A stretch of 64,000 bases of DNA from an uncultured Clostridia bacterium (GTDB lineage: Bacteria; Bacillota; Clostridia; Christensenellales; Borkfalkiaceae). The DNA lies in assembly GCA_944341075.1 (NCBI GenBank), contig CALVLV010000006.1:1-64000 (forward strand), given 5' to 3'. The notes beneath the pieces are model-generated. The model was not told where the DNA came from, did no database searches, and saw nothing but the letters and a program-made list of their open reading frames with translations. Shown here one piece after another: positions 1 to 8,813 of the stretch. The translations under genes were made by a program, and so were the position numbers. How positions within the stretch are numbered: position 1 is the stretch's first letter; every line of letters begins with the position of its first letter.

Positions 1-152
1 ACGGCTATGGTGTGACCTACCATCTGGGGGAATATAGTGGTAGCCCTTGACCACGTTTTAACGACCTTCTTTTCGCCGGCTTCGTTCATTGCCTCTATTC
101 TGGAGAGCAGGCGGGGTTCGGCGAAAGGCCCTTTTTTAACGCTTCTCGACAT
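1..152 (-). CDS. rpsS: 30S ribosomal protein S19, N-terminal part
   Basis: Only the first 50 or so codons are present; the gene runs off the left edge. The start reads [10 protein letters not shown], the usual S19 opening, followed by the conserved KVVKTWSR and the [11 protein letters not shown] stretch. S19 sits in the head of the small subunit and contacts 16S rRNA together with S13. It follows rplB by 14 nt, as expected in the S10 operon, with AGGAGG just upstream of the ATG. Nothing unusual is visible in the part present. Confidence 0.95.
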   Translation of the reverse strand, partial: MSRSVKKGPFAEPRLLSRIEAMNEAGEKKVVKTWSRATTIFPQMVGHTIA

Positions 153-166
153 TTCCTATATCCTCC

Positions 167-994
167 TTAATTGATCCTCTTTAATATGAACTTGGAAGAG
201 GTGTTCTTCTTCTTTCTTGTCTTATAACCAAGCGCAGGCTTGCCCCAAGGGGTCATAGGGCCTGCATGGCCTACAGGGCTCTTGCCCTCGCCGCCGCCGT
301 GAGGGTGGTCGTTGGGGTTCATGACGGAACCACGGACGGTGGGACGAACGCCGAGGTAACGGGTCTTGCCCGCCTTGCCCAGGTGAACTATCTCGTGTTC
401 CAGGTTGCCTACCTGGCCGATGGTCGCCTTGCACTTTACGGGGATGAGCCTCATTTCGCCGGAGGGCATCTTTATGGTGGCGTATGCGCCTTCCTTTGCC
501 ATTATCTGTGCAGAGATGCCTGCCGCCCTTGCTATCTGGGCGCCGCGGCCGGGCTGCATTTCTATAGCGTGCACCACGGTACCTACGGGGATTTCGGAAA
601 TGGGAAGGGCGTTGCCCGCCTTGATGTCTGCGCCGCTGCCGGAGAGCACCTTATCGCCTACCTGAAGGCCTACGGGTGCGAGGATGTACCTCTTTTCGCC
701 GTCTGCATATGCAAGCAGCGCGATGTGCGCCGAACGGTTGGGGTCGTACTGTATGGACTTTACCGTTGCGGGGATGCCGTCTTTATTGCGCTTGAAGTCG
801 ATTATTCTGTACTTGATCCTGTTGCCGCCGCCGATGTGACGAACGGTGATCCTGCCCATGTTGTTTCTGCCGCCGCTCTTGCGCTTATCGTGCAGGAGGC
901 TCTTTTCGGGCTTGTCGCCCGTAAGTTCGCTGTACGCGAGCACCGTCATGAAACGGCGCGCGGGCGATGTGGGCTTATATCTTTTAACTGCCAT
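167..994 (-). CDS. rplB: 50S ribosomal protein L2
   Basis: A 275-residue protein of normal L2 length. L2 binds 23S rRNA near the peptidyl transferase centre and is needed for subunit association. The start [14 protein letters not shown], the central [16 protein letters not shown] motif and the C-terminal [13 protein letters not shown] segment with the conserved histidine are all there, and the protein ends in the usual basic tail. It lies between rplW and rpsS with short spacers, so it is co-transcribed in the S10 operon. Confidence 0.98.
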   Translation of the reverse strand: MAVKRYKPTSPARRFMTVLAYSELTGDKPEKSLLHDKRKSGGRNNMGRITVRHIGGGNRIKYRIIDFKRNKDGIPATVKSIQYDPNRSAHIALLAYADGEKRYILAPVGLQVGDKVLSGSGADIKAGNALPISEIPVGTVVHAIEMQPGRGAQIARAAGISAQIMAKEGAYATIKMPSGEMRLIPVKCKATIGQVGNLEHEIVHLGKAGKTRYLGVRPTVRGSVMNPNDHPHGGGEGKSPVGHAGPMTPWGKPALGYKTRKKKNTSSKFILKRIN

Positions 995-1009
995 TTTCCT
1001 TGTCCTCCT

Positions 1010-1300
1010 TTACGATAATGAGGCGAAGAACTCTATCGCTTTGGAATCAGCCTTGAGCTGAACGATAGCCTTCTTGTAGTCGGGGGTGTAGCCCTCGTTT
1101 CTGCCCATTCTCTTGAGCTTGCCTTTGCAGTTTACGGTGTTTACGCTTTCAACGGACACGCCGAAGAGCTTTTCAACCGCTATCTTTATTTCTGTTTTGC
1201 TTGCCGCCTTAGCAACCACGAAGGTGTACTTTTTATCGGCGATGCCGTCGTAGCCCTTTTCTGTAAGGAGGGGCCTTATGATGATGTCTTCTGCCAACAT
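1010..1300 (-). CDS. rplW: 50S ribosomal protein L23
   Basis: 96 residues, the normal L23 length. L23 lines the exit of the peptide tunnel and docks trigger factor and SRP. It opens with the typical [13 protein letters not shown] and has the [21 protein letters not shown] segment that contacts 23S rRNA. Its start overlaps the end of rplD by one base, so the two are translationally coupled within the S10 operon. Confidence 0.97.
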   Translation of the reverse strand: MLAEDIIIRPLLTEKGYDGIADKKYTFVVAKAASKTEIKIAVEKLFGVSVESVNTVNCKGKLKRMGRNEGYTPDYKKAIVQLKADSKAIEFFASLS

Positions 1301-1926
1301 TATTCTCCGTAGACCTCCTCTATCTTTTTAACAGCTTCCTTGGTGAGAACCACCTTGCTGTTGGAAACCACTTCGTACGTGGAGATCTGGGCCACGGGAA
1401 GGGTGGAAAATTTCTGAATGTTCTTTGCCGCGCGGATGACGAGCTGGTCGTCGTTGTCCATTACCACTACGGCAGATTTTTCAAGGTGAAGGGCGTTTTT
1501 GAATGCAACCATCTCCTTGGTCTTGCCTTCCTTTACGGAGAGGCTTTCTACCACGATGAGCTCGCCGTCGGCAACCTTTTTGGAGAGCGCCGAAACAAGC
1601 GCCGCCGCCTTTGCCTTGCGGTTCATGTCCTTGGAAAAATCACGGCTCTTGGGTGCGAATACCACGCCGCCCTTTACCCACTGGGGAGCCCTTATTGAAC
1701 CCTGGCGGGCATTGCCTGTGCCCTTCTGCCTCCAGGGCTTGCGGCCGCCGCCGCGCACTTCTGTACGGGTGAGCGTTGACTTTGTTCCCTGCCTTTCGTT
1801 GGCGAGGCGGGTAACTACCGCCTGGTGAATGAGGGGCTCGTTGTATTCCGCCCCGAATACCTTTTCGCTTAATTCTATGGTGCCGGCCTCGGTGCCGTCC
1901 ATCTTATATACTTTTACGCTGGGCAT
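1300..1926 (-). CDS. rplD: 50S ribosomal protein L4
   Basis: 208 residues, standard for bacterial L4. The long arm that enters the peptide tunnel is recognisable in [21 protein letters not shown], followed by the conserved [12 protein letters not shown]. In E. coli, L4 also represses its own operon through the S10 leader. A possible attenuator lies in the S10 leader of this window, but whether L4 acts there cannot be told. It sits between rplC (11 nt away) and rplW (1-nt overlap). Confidence 0.97.
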   Translation of the reverse strand: MPSVKVYKMDGTEAGTIELSEKVFGAEYNEPLIHQAVVTRLANERQGTKSTLTRTEVRGGGRKPWRQKGTGNARQGSIRAPQWVKGGVVFAPKSRDFSKDMNRKAKAAALVSALSKKVADGELIVVESLSVKEGKTKEMVAFKNALHLEKSAVVVMDNDDQLVIRAAKNIQKFSTLPVAQISTYEVVSNSKVVLTKEAVKKIEEVYGE

Positions 1927-1937
1927 CTTCTTTCTCC

Positions 1938-2567
1938 TTATTTAACGGTGTCGTTAATGGTTACGACGCTGCCCTCGGGTCCGGGAACGGAGCCTTTGAT
2001 AAGAATGCAATTTCTTGCAACGTCTACTCTTACAACTTCGAGGTTCTGAATGGTCACGTTTTCAACGCCGTAGTGTCCGGGAAGGCGCTTGTTTTTGAAT
2101 ACCCTTGAAGGGGTGCTGTTTGCGCCCATGGAGCCGGGCTCCCTGTGAACGGGGCCTACGCCGTGCGTTTCCTTAAGCCTGTGCTGGTTCCACCTTTTGA
2201 TAACGCCCGAAAAGCCGTGGCCCTTTGTTACGCCGTGAACGTCAACCCTGTCGCCCGCGGTGAACACGTCTGCCTTTACTTCGCCGCCTACAGCGTACGA
2301 AGAGAGGTCTGCAAGCCTGAATTCCTTAAGCACCTTGCAGGGCTTTACGCCTGCCTTTTTGAACTGGCCGAGTTCGGGCTTGTTGAGGTTCTTTTCGCTC
2401 GTTTCGTCAAAACCGAGCTTCAGAGCGGCATAGCCGTCTTTTTCAACAGTTTTGATCTGAACAACGGGGCAGGGGCCCGCTTCTATTACGGTTACGGGAA
2501 TGACCTTGCCCTCTGCCGTAAAGACCTGCGTCATGCCGGCTTTGCGGCCGATGATTGCTTTATTCAT
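1938..2567 (-). CDS. rplC: 50S ribosomal protein L3
   Basis: 209 residues from the start [16 protein letters not shown]. The open frame extends 22 codons further upstream, but that stretch resembles no L3, while a GGAGG lies at the right distance from the chosen ATG. L3 is an early-assembly 23S rRNA protein near the peptidyl transferase centre. The loop [12 protein letters not shown] and the [21 protein letters not shown] stretch are intact. Unusually, 575 bp full of repeats separate this gene from rpsJ, where most bacteria have only a few bases. Confidence 0.97.
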   Translation of the reverse strand: MNKAIIGRKAGMTQVFTAEGKVIPVTVIEAGPCPVVQIKTVEKDGYAALKLGFDETSEKNLNKPELGQFKKAGVKPCKVLKEFRLADLSSYAVGGEVKADVFTAGDRVDVHGVTKGHGFSGVIKRWNQHRLKETHGVGPVHREPGSMGANSTPSRVFKNKRLPGHYGVENVTIQNLEVVRVDVARNCILIKGSVPGPEGSVVTINDTVK

Positions 2568-3142
2568 TGATAAAGTTCCTCCGATAAAATTTATGGATAA
2601 TACCGCATTTTCAAGTCGCGCCGGACGCCGCAACGTGCGCCGTCGTCTTAAAAACGTAGAGTATTGAAAACATATTCACGAATTTTTCCGGCCGGTGTCG
2701 CCGTAAAAATTCCGTGATTCGGGGAGCCAGCTCCCCTTGCCCCGATTTAAGGGCTCTCATTTTAATCAATCGGGGCAATTCCCCTCTGGTGAGCCCGCTT
2801 TCGCGGCAAATTGTGTCGCGCCGGCGCAGGGAAACCCTGCTTGCGCACATATTTATTTATAATTTATATTATATGGTATAGATTTTACCGCGGCGGTGCT
2901 TGAGGCCGTCATTTCGACCGAAGCGAAAGCGGAGCGGAGAAATCTTTTACCGCAGCTTTCCAGCCATGATAACCCTTGGAGATGCGAGCACAAATCCCAC
3001 CGTCACGCTTTGCGTGCCACCTCCCTTTGGCAAGGGAGGCAAGGGCGCGCGAGGAAAACCTGAAGGAGCTTACTTAGACGTAAGTGACTGAAGGTTGCCA
3101 CAGCGCAACAATGTATTGAGAAGTTTATACAAGGGAAAGCGG
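2568..3142. repeat. Repeat-filled gap inside the S10 operon (rpsJ-rplC)
   Basis: No gene is visible here. From left to right the gap holds stem-loop element copy 1 (listed separately), a TGTCATTTCGAC-type repeat at about 2907-2946, a hairpin repeat of the CCTCCCTTTGGCAAGGGAGG type at about 2994-3045, and a 'GAAGGAGCTTACTTA' type repeat at about 3058-3135. All are on the strand opposite to, or embedded in, the message of a highly expressed operon, so any transcript running from rpsJ to rplC carries them. Confidence 0.75.
2674..2858 (-). repeat. Covarying stem-loop element, copy 1
   Basis: One of six full copies of a roughly 190-bp element. Read on the minus strand it forms: a hairpin GCAGGG-TTT-CCCTGC; a CCGC-GAAA-GCGG hairpin with a GNRA loop; a long stem GCCCCGATT/AATCGGGGC; a GGGGAGC/GCTCCCC hairpin; and a terminal AATTTTT...AAAAATT hairpin. 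Other copies use different bases in the same stems but keep the pairing. It lies about 106 nt upstream of rplC in the same orientation. Confidence 0.8.
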
Positions 3143-3442
3143 TTAAAGTTTAATCTTGATATCAACGCCTGCGGGAAGGTGAACAGTATCCAGCAGCTTT
3201 GCGTTGGGGGTGTATATGTCTATGATCCTCTTGTAGGTGCGCTGTTCAAACTGCTCGCGGCTGTCCTTATACTTGTGGGGGCAGCGGAGTATGGTAACTA
3301 TTTCCCTTTCGGTAGGAAGGGGAATGGGGCCTGAAATTTTGGCGCCGCTCTTCTTCATGGTTTCAACTATCCTTGAAGCTGCAAGGTCTACGAGTTCGTG
3401 GTCGTATGCCGCAAGTTTGATTCTGATCTTCTGTCCTGCCAT
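3143..3442 (-). CDS. rpsJ: 30S ribosomal protein S10
   Basis: 99 residues, the normal S10 length. S10 is in the head of the 30S subunit and, with NusB, takes part in antitermination. It starts [19 protein letters not shown] and carries the conserved [16 protein letters not shown] and [21 protein letters not shown] segments. It is the first gene of its operon here: the next 640 bp upstream hold only a leader, a promoter and the terminator of the preceding unit. An AAGGAG lies before the ATG. Confidence 0.97.
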   Translation of the reverse strand: MAGQKIRIKLAAYDHELVDLAASRIVETMKKSGAKISGPIPLPTEREIVTILRCPHKYKDSREQFEQRTYKRIIDIYTPNAKLLDTVHLPAGVDIKIKL

Positions 3443-3521
3443 TTTGGTCTCCTTTTTTATACTAACGATAGAGTGTTATAAATTCGCTTCAACTTAGCCG
3501 TGCGTATCGCGGCTTTAACAT

Positions 3522-3545
3522 AAAAAAAGCCGAAAAAATCGGCGC
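3522..3545 (-). terminator. Attenuator-like hairpin in the S10 leader
   Basis: On the minus strand GCCGA and TCGGC flank a short T-rich loop and are followed by seven T's. This is a textbook intrinsic terminator, yet it lies inside the leader, between the promoter at 3688-3716 and rpsJ. It could act as an attenuator of the ribosomal operon. The competing antiterminator has not been identified. Confidence 0.6.
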
Positions 3546-3687
3546 AAAAAGAAAAAGCCACGGTTAGTCGCCGGAGTCGCGCCCCGACATTTGTCAGCAT
3601 AAATTATCTGTCCCGCCGGGCTTAAACGGCAGGTTTTGCAGTAACTTTACGCCTCAACCCATACGCACTTCCTGAATACGCTCGACT

Positions 3688-3716
3688 ATTATATTAAAGC
3701 CGACGCCTTTTGTCAA
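3688..3716 (-). promoter_or_regulatory. Promoter of the S10 operon
   Basis: Perfect -35 TTGACA and -10 TATAAT boxes on the minus strand with a 17-bp spacer. This places transcription start near 3680 and leaves a leader of about 240 nt before rpsJ. Confidence 0.85.
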
Positions 3717-3874
3717 GCGTTTGAAAACACTTTTTTTGCAGGTTTTTGCCATATTTTTACCCGATTTTGCCCCGTTTTGAGTATTTTTTGAGCGATTTGC
3801 GCCACCCGCGGCGGACGCCGCTTTTCAGACACAATATATTGACGATTTTGCCCGAAAATATTCAATATTTAGGC

Positions 3875-3915
3875 GAAAAAAGCCGCCGCCGAGGCGTATA
3901 AACGCACGGCGGCGT
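3875..3915 (-). terminator. Terminator-like hairpin after the FtsX pseudogene
   Basis: On the minus strand GCCGCCG pairs with CGGCGGC across a loop and is followed by a short T-rich run. It separates the decayed permease from the S10 operon promoter. Confidence 0.6.
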
Positions 3916-4082
3916 ACAGTACAAATATTTTTACATTCAGGTATTATATTTTCTTATACCCCCGATAATTACAAATTTTAACAGAATTTTGAAAATTTAT
4001 AACATGGTTTTCACCGTTCCGCTCCGCATGCACCTGTAAAATTTTTATGAAATTTTTGTATGCAGGGCGGCGCGCAGCCCGT

Positions 4083-5597
4083 TCAGTCAACCGATTTAAG
4101 CGAAGAAGTCATATCTATGCTTAAAATTTTGCGGCTGAGAAGCAGATCGGTGATACACGTGAAACACAGTATGAGCAAGAAGCTTACAATGTACGAATAC
4201 CATTTTACATCTGCCAGAGATCCGAATTCAAGGTACCCGAACACCGCCCGGAGCAGCAGGCAGCCCAGGCCTATGCCGAAAAGCGCGCCCGCAGCGGCCA
4301 TCATCATTATTTCACGGTAGACGTATCCGAGTATTTCGCCCTTGCGGTAGCCGAGCACGCCGAGGGTGGCTATTTCCCTGTGCCGCTCGCCTATGTTGAG
4401 GTTGGTGAGGTTATAGATGACGAACACGCACAGGAGCAGCACAAAGATTATTATTACGACGGAGATAGGCCTTAGCGAGTCCTGAAAGCCCGCAAACGAG
4501 CCGCCGCTTTCGGCATCGGCAACATTGAACAACCCGAAGCCCGCAAAGGCTATTGCCGTTGCCCCCCGCCACGGAGATGACCGTCATAAACAGGTGCTTT
4601 TTATACTGAATATGTTGCGCAAACTTGCTTTGTATTTGAACGACAGCCTGTTCCATATAAAGCCGACCCTTTCGAGAAAGACGCGCTTGCCCGGCTTTGG
4701 CGCCCTTTGCACGAGCAGAGCGGCGGGCTTTTCGCGCAGGCGGTTGCAACACACGGCAGCCGTGACGGCAAGCACCGCAACCGACGTGGCGATAAAAGAC
4801 ATGACGCCGGTGAACGGATAGACGGCGCCCGTTGAAGCGGGAAGGAACAACACCGTATCAAAGGCGGGTATTATGACGGCAGGCAGAACGGCAAGCCCCG
4901 CCGAGCGCCGCCTCCGCCGCGGCGGCATACTCTGCCGCCCTTTCGCCGTATGCCGCGGAAAAGCGGCCAAACATGCGCAGAGCGCCTATGCCGACATATA
5001 CGTCTGTGACGGGCATGGAGAAAGGCAGCCATTCCGCAGTAAAGTAAACTATCTTTTCAAGCGGCTGCATGTCGGCCATGCCGGGTTCGCCCAGCCTGTC
5101 GAATATGGCGGGTTGGAAACTATGCCGCAGACTGTATACTCCGCGCCCATGACGTTGACCGTGTCGCCTACGGAATACTTCTGCGTGTAATTATTCTGCC
5201 GCTCAACAAGCACTTCGCCCGGGCCTTCGGGCAAGCGGCCATCTATATCCAGCCTGTTGAGAGCGGTATCGAATGACGAGTAAACGTAGATGCGAGTATT
5301 TACACCACCGTCGTCCATATCGGCAACCGTCAGGCTCTCCGCCTCGTCTGCAAAATCAAGGCTTTCGATACGCGCAAGCTGTTCGCCGGTAAAGCCGAGC
5401 GGCGACGTGCTTTTTATCATAAGGTCGGGAGCGTTTCGCGCGTCGAGTTCTGTGCCGAGGTTGTCGAGTATGGTGGGCGAAAGCGTGCCCAACCCCGCCA
5501 CAAACGCTATACCGAGCGCCATTATAACTATTAGCGAGACAAGCTTGGCAACATTGCCCCTGAATCCGCGCATAATAACTTTGAAATACGTCTTCAT
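4083..5597 (-). pseudogene. Decayed FtsX-family ABC transporter permease
   Basis: Pieces of one permease lie in order but in different frames. The N-terminal piece (5049-5597) has a membrane segment KLVSLIVIMALGIAFVAGLG and a MacB-like periplasmic domain. Middle pieces near 4858-5079 and 4600-4900 carry further coil and membrane segments ending in FKYKASLRNIF, which is normally followed directly by the next domain. The C-terminal piece (4083-4532) has the FtsX block EIATLGVLGYRKGEI and two more membrane helices. At least three or four frameshifts separate them. Total length is about 500 codons, shorter than two-domain relatives, so internal deletion is also likely. No ATPase partner is nearby. 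The family assignment is firm; the exact number of lesions is not. Confidence 0.8.
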
Positions 5598-5668
5598 GAA
5601 CGATACATCTCCCGCGGGCGCAACAGCCGCGGCTGCGCACGAATGCTTTGACGCAAATATATAGACTT

Positions 5669-5698
5669 ATTATAAATCGGCATGCGGCCGCAAGTCAA
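5669..5698 (-). promoter_or_regulatory. Promoter of the FtsX pseudogene
   Basis: TTGACT and TATAAT on the minus strand, 18 bp apart, about 70 bp upstream of the first permease codon. The promoter appears intact although the gene behind it is broken. Confidence 0.65.
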
Positions 5699-5874
5699 AC
5701 ATAAGAGGCGGAAGAACCCGCACAGGCAGAATAAAGTGAAGATATTTTTTGCACTACGCCCACAGAAAAAAAAACCAATGGTAAGTACATGTATGCGGGT
5801 CGGCCATATTGCCGCCACACATGCCGCCGCAGCGGAACCGCCCGGCACGGCACAGAGCCGGATACGCAGAAAAT

Positions 5875-5906
5875 GCCGCTGCGCAGACAGCGCGGCGGCA
5901 TTTTAA
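5875..5906. terminator. Bidirectional hairpin
   Basis: AAAATGCCGC and GCGGCATTTT form a stem with A and T runs on both sides, so it could stop transcripts from either direction between the CobW-like gene and the pseudogene. Confidence 0.5.
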
Positions 5907-5965
5907 AATAAATTTATATGCTGTTCCTGGCGCCCTTCCATAACCGGACAGGGCGCTCGTCATCA

Positions 5966-5999
5966 CAAAAAAATCCGCGCAAAGGCTTGCACGGAATTT
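5966..5999 (-). terminator. Terminator after the CobW/DUF1980 gene
   Basis: On the minus strand TCCGTGCAA pairs with TTGCGCGGA (one mismatch) and is followed by seven T's, just past the stop codon at 6012. Confidence 0.65.
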
Positions 6000-6011
6000 T
6001 TGCAAATAACT

Positions 6012-6962
6012 TTAATAAAAGGTTGCAACCTGCTGTTCGGGCGGGTCGGCGGGCTCAAGCTTTTCGGCGAGGATGACGGGGCCCTTGGAGCGGTACACCG
6101 AGTTGTGCTCGTAGATTATTTTGCCTGTGACGTACAGCCAGTCGCGCGTCTTTATTCCCTCGGCAAGCTTGCCGCAGCGCACAGCAAAGCCGTCGTAGGC
6201 GATGTCCGCCTCGCAACACGTCATTATATACCTGCCGAGCACTATGTAGCCCGCGGGCACCTTTTTGTTGACGGCCGCCATGCCCTTGAAGCGCACCGTT
6301 TTGCCGACGTAGCTTTTGAGCTTTTCGGCAATGTCGCGGTAGAACAGGGCGTAGTCCTTGTCCTCTATCTCTATGACGGGGGCGTTCACGTCGAAGGGCA
6401 GCGGGTCTTCGATATCGTCGAACTCCGCCTTGCCGCCGATGTATTCGTACACGATATCCGCCCTGCGGCTGATGGCACGCACCACCTTGTGGAATGCCAT
6501 TTTGTCGTATTCGCCCTTGAAGCGGTTGAACACTACCATCTGCGTGAGCTGTATTTTATCGTACACCAGCTGGCGCATATTGCGGTTGTAGTTTAAGAAC
6601 GTGGCCGAATCGAAGAAGGTCATCATCTGGTTTATCACCCAGTCTTCGGGCATGGCGTCGAAGAAGGACTGCAGCAGCCAGGTGCCGTTGTATTCCACTA
6701 TGACGCGGTCGCACCGGTGCTTGAGCGCAAGCGCGCTTAAGTTTTCCTGCGTAAGGTCGGCCTCGCTTTCAATGTACTCTATATCCACGCGACTGACCTT
6801 GAACAGGTGCGGGTCGTACTCCTCCTCCCCCTCTTCGCAGATGAGCAGCAGCGTCTTTTCGCCGCTCTCCATGCGGGGGTCTTCGAAGGTCTCCTGAATG
6901 AATTTGGTTTTGCCCGACTCTAAAAAGCCGAGGAACATGTATACCGAAATTTCTTCTGCCAT
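6012..6962 (-). CDS. CobW-like GTPase fused to a DUF1980/YcgQ-type domain
   Basis: 316 residues. The first 190 residues or so form a CobW/COG0523-type P-loop GTPase; the Walker A region reads GFLESGKTKF at residues 12-21. The rest (about 200-316) resembles the C-terminal part of the DUF1980/TIGR03943 family, with FKGMAAVNKKVPAGYIVLGRY followed by the conserved MTCCEAD and a beta-rich end. In many Firmicutes DUF1980 proteins pair with a membrane permease and a separate CobW GTPase, in what are thought to be metal-handling sets; here two parts are joined and no permease is adjacent. A second CobW protein lies upstream. The substrate metal is unknown. Domain calls come from motif recognition, not from a search. 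Confidence 0.7.
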   Translation of the reverse strand: MAEEISVYMFLGFLESGKTKFIQETFEDPRMESGEKTLLLICEEGEEEYDPHLFKVSRVDIEYIESEADLTQENLSALALKHRCDRVIVEYNGTWLLQSFFDAMPEDWVINQMMTFFDSATFLNYNRNMRQLVYDKIQLTQMVVFNRFKGEYDKMAFHKVVRAISRRADIVYEYIGGKAEFDDIEDPLPFDVNAPVIEIEDKDYALFYRDIAEKLKSYVGKTVRFKGMAAVNKKVPAGYIVLGRYIMTCCEADIAYDGFAVRCGKLAEGIKTRDWLYVTGKIIYEHNSVYRSKGPVILAEKLEPADPPEQQVATFY

Positions 6963-7452
6963 TTTTTTACTACCTTTTTACCAACTGAACGCCGCCCGCG
7001 GCTTAAGGGATACGGGCACAAATCCCACCGGCTTGCCCTCGCGGGCAACCCACCTCCCTTTGGCAAGGGAGGCACGATTTAAGGAGCAGATTTCTCCACT
7101 CGCTGTCGCTCGGTCGTAAGGAGCCGCAGGCGACGGAATAGCGTAAGGAACGGAATAGCGATTGTTGCGCATAGCGCCAATCGCGTCTTGTTACGCGTAG
7201 CGCACTCTGCCGCTTTCCGCAAGCGGAAGTCCTTCGGCAGAGTGTCGTCGGCTGTGCCTCCTCGCGCGCGTCAATGACAAGGGAAAATATGGCACTCCTG
7301 CCAATAATAACTTCAGAGAAGCGAGCAAGACGAGAAAGGCGAGCATTTCTTACGGAGAGTTTACTTTGAGGTAAATGACCCTGAGAAAGCGGAGCCTGAC
7401 AAAGTATTGCGACGTTTATATGAAGTTTTGCGGTGTTAACAGAATGTAGATT
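6963..7452. repeat. Repeat-filled gap between the two CobW genes
   Basis: No gene seen. It contains a CCTCCCTTTGGCAAGGGAGG hairpin repeat (about 7018-7075), a GATTTCTCCACTCGC-type repeat merging into 'AATAGCGATTGTTGCGC' sequence (about 7083-7190), a 25-bp block at 7279-7303 that recurs at 30894-30918, and a degenerate copy of the 'AAGGAGCTTACTTA' family (about 7315-7430). Confidence 0.7.
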
Positions 7453-8565
7453 TTAAACGCCGAAGAGGGCGGCTAATTCTTCCTTATCCAGCTTGCTGCC
7501 TATTACGCACAGGCGGCCGGTGTAAGAGGCGCAGCCTTCGTGCACGTCAGGCTCGCCTGGGTTGTAGTCGAAGTGCAGCCACTTGCCGTTATTTGAGGGG
7601 ACTATGCCCTTTGCGCGCAGCACGGTGCCGAACTGTACGGCATTGGTGAGCTGCATGAGCATTGATTTAAGCTCTTCCGCGGTAAAAGCTTTGGGCGTTT
7701 CAACGCCCCAGCTTTCGAACACTTCGTCGGCGTGGTGGTGATGGTGATGTCCGCAGCCGCACCCTTCGCCGTGCTCATGGTCGTGGCCATGGTCGTGATC
7801 GTGATGACAGCAGTGGCCGTGTTCATGGTCGTGCTCATCTTCGTCGTGGTCATCGTCGTGGTCGTGATGGCAGCAATGGCCGTGTTCGTGGTCGTGCTCG
7901 TCTTCGTCGTGGTCGTGGTGATGGCCTTCGGCGGCCTCTTTGCGCAGCTTTTCCATCTGGTCGGCGAGCGTGTCGCTGTGCTCCATTGCGGAGAGCAGTT
8001 CCGCGCCCGAGAGCTGCTGCCAGGGGGTGGTGACGAGCGTGGCCTTGGAGTTGTGGGCGCGCACCAGCTCTACCGCCTGCCTGAGCTTTGCCTCGCCTGC
8101 GACGTCTGCATGGGTGAAGATTATGCAGTTTGCCGTTTCTATCTGGTCGTTGAAGAATTCGCCGAAGTTCTTCATGTACATTTTGCACTTGGCCGCGTCC
8201 ACAATGGCGGTATAGGTGTTGATGGTGCAGTCTTCAAGGTCTGCGCTGTACACCGCGCGGATTATATCGGAGAGCTTGCCCACGCCCGAGGGTTCGATGA
8301 GGATCCTGTCGGGGTGGTACTCCTCGCACACCTTTCTGAGCGCCTTGGCGAAGTCGCCCACCAGCGAACAGCATATGCAGCCCGAGTTGAGTTCGTTTAT
8401 CTTTATGCCCGCCTCGGCAAGGAAGCCGCCGTCTATGCCGATATCGCCGAATTCATTTTCAATGAGCACCAGCTTTTCGCCGCCGTACGCCTCCTTTATG
8501 AGTTTTTTTATGAGCGTGGTCTTACCCGCGCCGAGAAAGCCTGAAAAAATATCTATCTTTGTCAT
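7453..8565 (-). CDS. CobW/COG0523 metallochaperone GTPase with His-rich insert
   Basis: 370 residues. N-terminal GTPase with Walker A GFLGAGKTT (residues 9-17) and the family signature Cys motif GCICC (near residues 62-66), the metal site of this family. A low-complexity insert at about residues 213-285 is packed with His, Asp, Glu and paired Cys; it contains a 20-residue unit (DEDEHDHEHGHCCHHDHD type) present twice, so it grew by tandem duplication. The C-terminal CobW domain (about 290-370) follows. Such proteins insert or buffer zinc, cobalt or nickel using GTP; zinc is the commonest assignment, but the metal here is inference. No Zur box was identified. Confidence 0.88.
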   Translation of the reverse strand: MTKIDIFSGFLGAGKTTLIKKLIKEAYGGEKLVLIENEFGDIGIDGGFLAEAGIKINELNSGCICCSLVGDFAKALRKVCEEYHPDRILIEPSGVGKLSDIIRAVYSADLEDCTINTYTAIVDAAKCKMYMKNFGEFFNDQIETANCIIFTHADVAGEAKLRQAVELVRAHNSKATLVTTPWQQLSGAELLSAMEHSDTLADQMEKLRKEAAEGHHHDHDEDEHDHEHGHCCHHDHDDDHDEDEHDHEHGHCCHHDHDHGHDHEHGEGCGCGHHHHHHADEVFESWGVETPKAFTAEELKSMLMQLTNAVQFGTVLRAKGIVPSNNGKWLHFDYNPGEPDVHEGCASYTGRLCVIGSKLDKEELAALFGV

Positions 8566-8761
8566 TGCAAATCACTTCCTTAAAAATTTTTCCTTCTGCT
8601 TTATTATATAACCCGCTTTTGCAAAAAGCAAACCGCAGACAGAATATTTTACCCGCCCGCCCCATGCGCAGGGCGCCCCGCGCATGGGGCGGCATGACCC
8701 TGTGTTTTTGCAATTGCCCGCCATATATAGCCTAACTAACGCGCATACAGCGCATAAAACG

Positions 8762-8792
8762 GGCGCCCTTCCGCAAAGTGCGGAAGGGCGCA
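8762..8792. terminator. Terminator after the DUF2188 gene
   Basis: GCGCCCTTCCGC and GCGGAAGGGCGC form a strong hairpin between the stop of the DUF2188 gene (8814) and the CobW gene. On the minus strand it is not followed by a clear T run, so it may be a weak or factor-assisted stop. Confidence 0.5.
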
Positions 8793-8813
8793 ATTATTGC
8801 AAAATATTACTTT

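Noticed and set aside
2611..2850. 79-codon minus-strand frame upstream of rplC
   Set aside because: It reads through stem-loop element copy 1; similar frames occur in other copies and do not share a protein sequence.
4154..4169. parS-like TGATACACGTGAAACA
   Set aside because: Two mismatches and located in a decayed gene far from the other sites; probably chance.
7732..8544. Plus-strand open frame rich in Val and Met over the CobW gene
   Set aside because: Antisense reading of the His-codon-rich insert; the minus-strand protein has a full set of CobW motifs.
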